Shown here: one piece after another, positions 36,091 through 36,421 of the stretch
Layout: each line of letters begins with the position of its first letter
How positions within the stretch are numbered: position 1 is the stretch's first letter
Origin: Clostridiaceae bacterium
GTDB taxonomy: Bacteria; Bacillota; Clostridia; Saccharofermentanales; Saccharofermentanaceae
Direction of reading: 5' to 3'
Assembly (NCBI GenBank): GCA_012523365.1
Contig: JAAYIQ010000067.1
Span: 1-36,421 of the forward strand
DNA length: 36,421 nucleotides
Translations under genes and position numbers: made by a program
Notes under the pieces: model-generated
Told to the model about the DNA's origin: nothing
Database searches by the model: none
The model's input: the letters and a program-made list of their open reading frames with translations, nothing else

Positions 36091-36352
36091 TCAAAAACGA
36101 GCCCGCGTACCGCTCGAATACCGACCAAATCGCTGAAATGCTCCGTTTAGTCGGTAATCATTAATCAAAAACGAGACCGCGCGTCGCCCAAATACCGACT
36201 AAATCGCTGAAATGCTTCGTTTAGTCGGTAATCATTAATCAAAAACGAGACCGCGCGCCGCTTGAATACCGACTAAATCGCTGATATGCTTCGTTTAGTC
36301 GGTAATCATTGATCAAAAACGAGACCGCGCGCCGCTCGAATACCGACTAAAT
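36091..36352. repeat. 74-bp tandem repeat array, about 3.5 units, each full unit with an inverted repeat
   Basis: Units start at 36091, 36165, 36239 and 36313 with an exact period of 74 bp. The last unit stops after 40 bp at the left arm. Each unit begins TCAAAAACGAG. In the full units a pair of 11-bp arms, TACCGACTAAA and TTTAGTCGGTA, encloses 16 bp; in unit 2 these are 36193-36203 and 36220-36230. Unit 1 has one mismatch in its left arm. Most variation sits at unit positions 12-28. No coding frame runs through it. The whole unit repeats, so it is not a CRISPR array. Confidence 0.9.
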
Positions 36353-36390
36353 GGAAGATGATTCAGTTCCGGCACCTGCAGGCCCGTAAA

Positions 36391-36419
36391 TTGACTTTTT
36401 CGTCCCGCAAAGGTAGAAT
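36391..36419 (+). promoter_or_regulatory. promoter reading out of the window
   Basis: TTGACT (36391-36396), a 17-bp spacer, TAGAAT (36414-36419). The gene it serves would lie beyond 36421. Confidence 0.55.
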
Positions 36420-36421
36420 AA

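Noticed and set aside
36091-36352. CRISPR array
   Set aside because: The whole 74-bp unit is repeated with scattered changes; there are no unique spacers between short constant repeats and no cas genes nearby.

Overview
The window looks like a chromosomal segment of a Gram-positive, Clostridia-type member of the Bacillota. The reasons are the ctsR-mcsA-mcsB-clpC protein-quality-control operon, RpoB and RpoC of the low-GC Gram-positive type, the GatCAB transamidation pathway, a YugP-family protease, a lipobox lipoprotein, strong AGGAGG-type ribosome binding sites and consensus sigma-A promoters. Base composition is roughly balanced, so this is not one of the AT-rich clostridia. I saw no rRNA, tRNA, CRISPR array, insertion sequence or prophage gene.

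Layout. (1) 1-4893: tail of an unidentified gene, then gatB1-gatC-gatA-gatB2, an operon with two full-length GatB copies around one GatC and one GatA. (2) 4904-8725: a CNNM/CBS membrane protein, a HAD phosphatase and a membrane-anchored SurA/PrsA-like foldase, probably one operon. (3) 8761-16500: rpoB-rpoC with their own strong promoter and a final terminator; no ribosomal-protein genes precede them here. (4) 16517-21650: ctsR-mcsA-mcsB-clpC with a consensus promoter, a CtsR operator and a terminator shared with the converging gene. (5) 21651-25842: a zinc-ribbon/Yip1-like membrane protein (-), a PlsC-like acyltransferase with a zinc ribbon (+), and a MATE exporter (-). The MATE gene has its own promoter, a 40-codon leader ORF and an intrinsic terminator in its 5' leader. 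(6) 25941-29627: an unknown lipoprotein, then an in-frame pgk-tpiA fusion with a terminator-like hairpin directly after its promoter. (7) 29677-32597: YugP-like protease, PPK2, an ArsC/Spx-like protein and an FMN reductase. (8) 32722-35271: ABC ATPase, permease and TetR regulator, with a perfect palindrome over the -35 box. (9) 35367-36421: a small zinc-ribbon protein, a terminator, a short direct repeat, and a 74-bp tandem array in which each full unit carries an inverted repeat; a promoter points out of the window.

How the genes fit together. GatCAB makes Gln-tRNA(Gln) and/or Asn-tRNA(Asn) from misacylated precursors. RpoB and RpoC are the catalytic core of RNA polymerase. CtsR represses the clpC operon, McsA/McsB mark proteins with phospho-arginine, and ClpC unfolds them for ClpP. 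The Pgk-TpiA fusion joins two glycolytic activities.

The least ordinary items are the MATE leader (peptide plus terminator plus competing RNA folds), the pgk-tpiA fusion with its leader hairpin, the duplicated gatB, the inverted repeat flanking the rpoB -10 box, and the 74-bp repeat array. All functional statements rest on motifs and context read by eye; no searches or folding programs were run.
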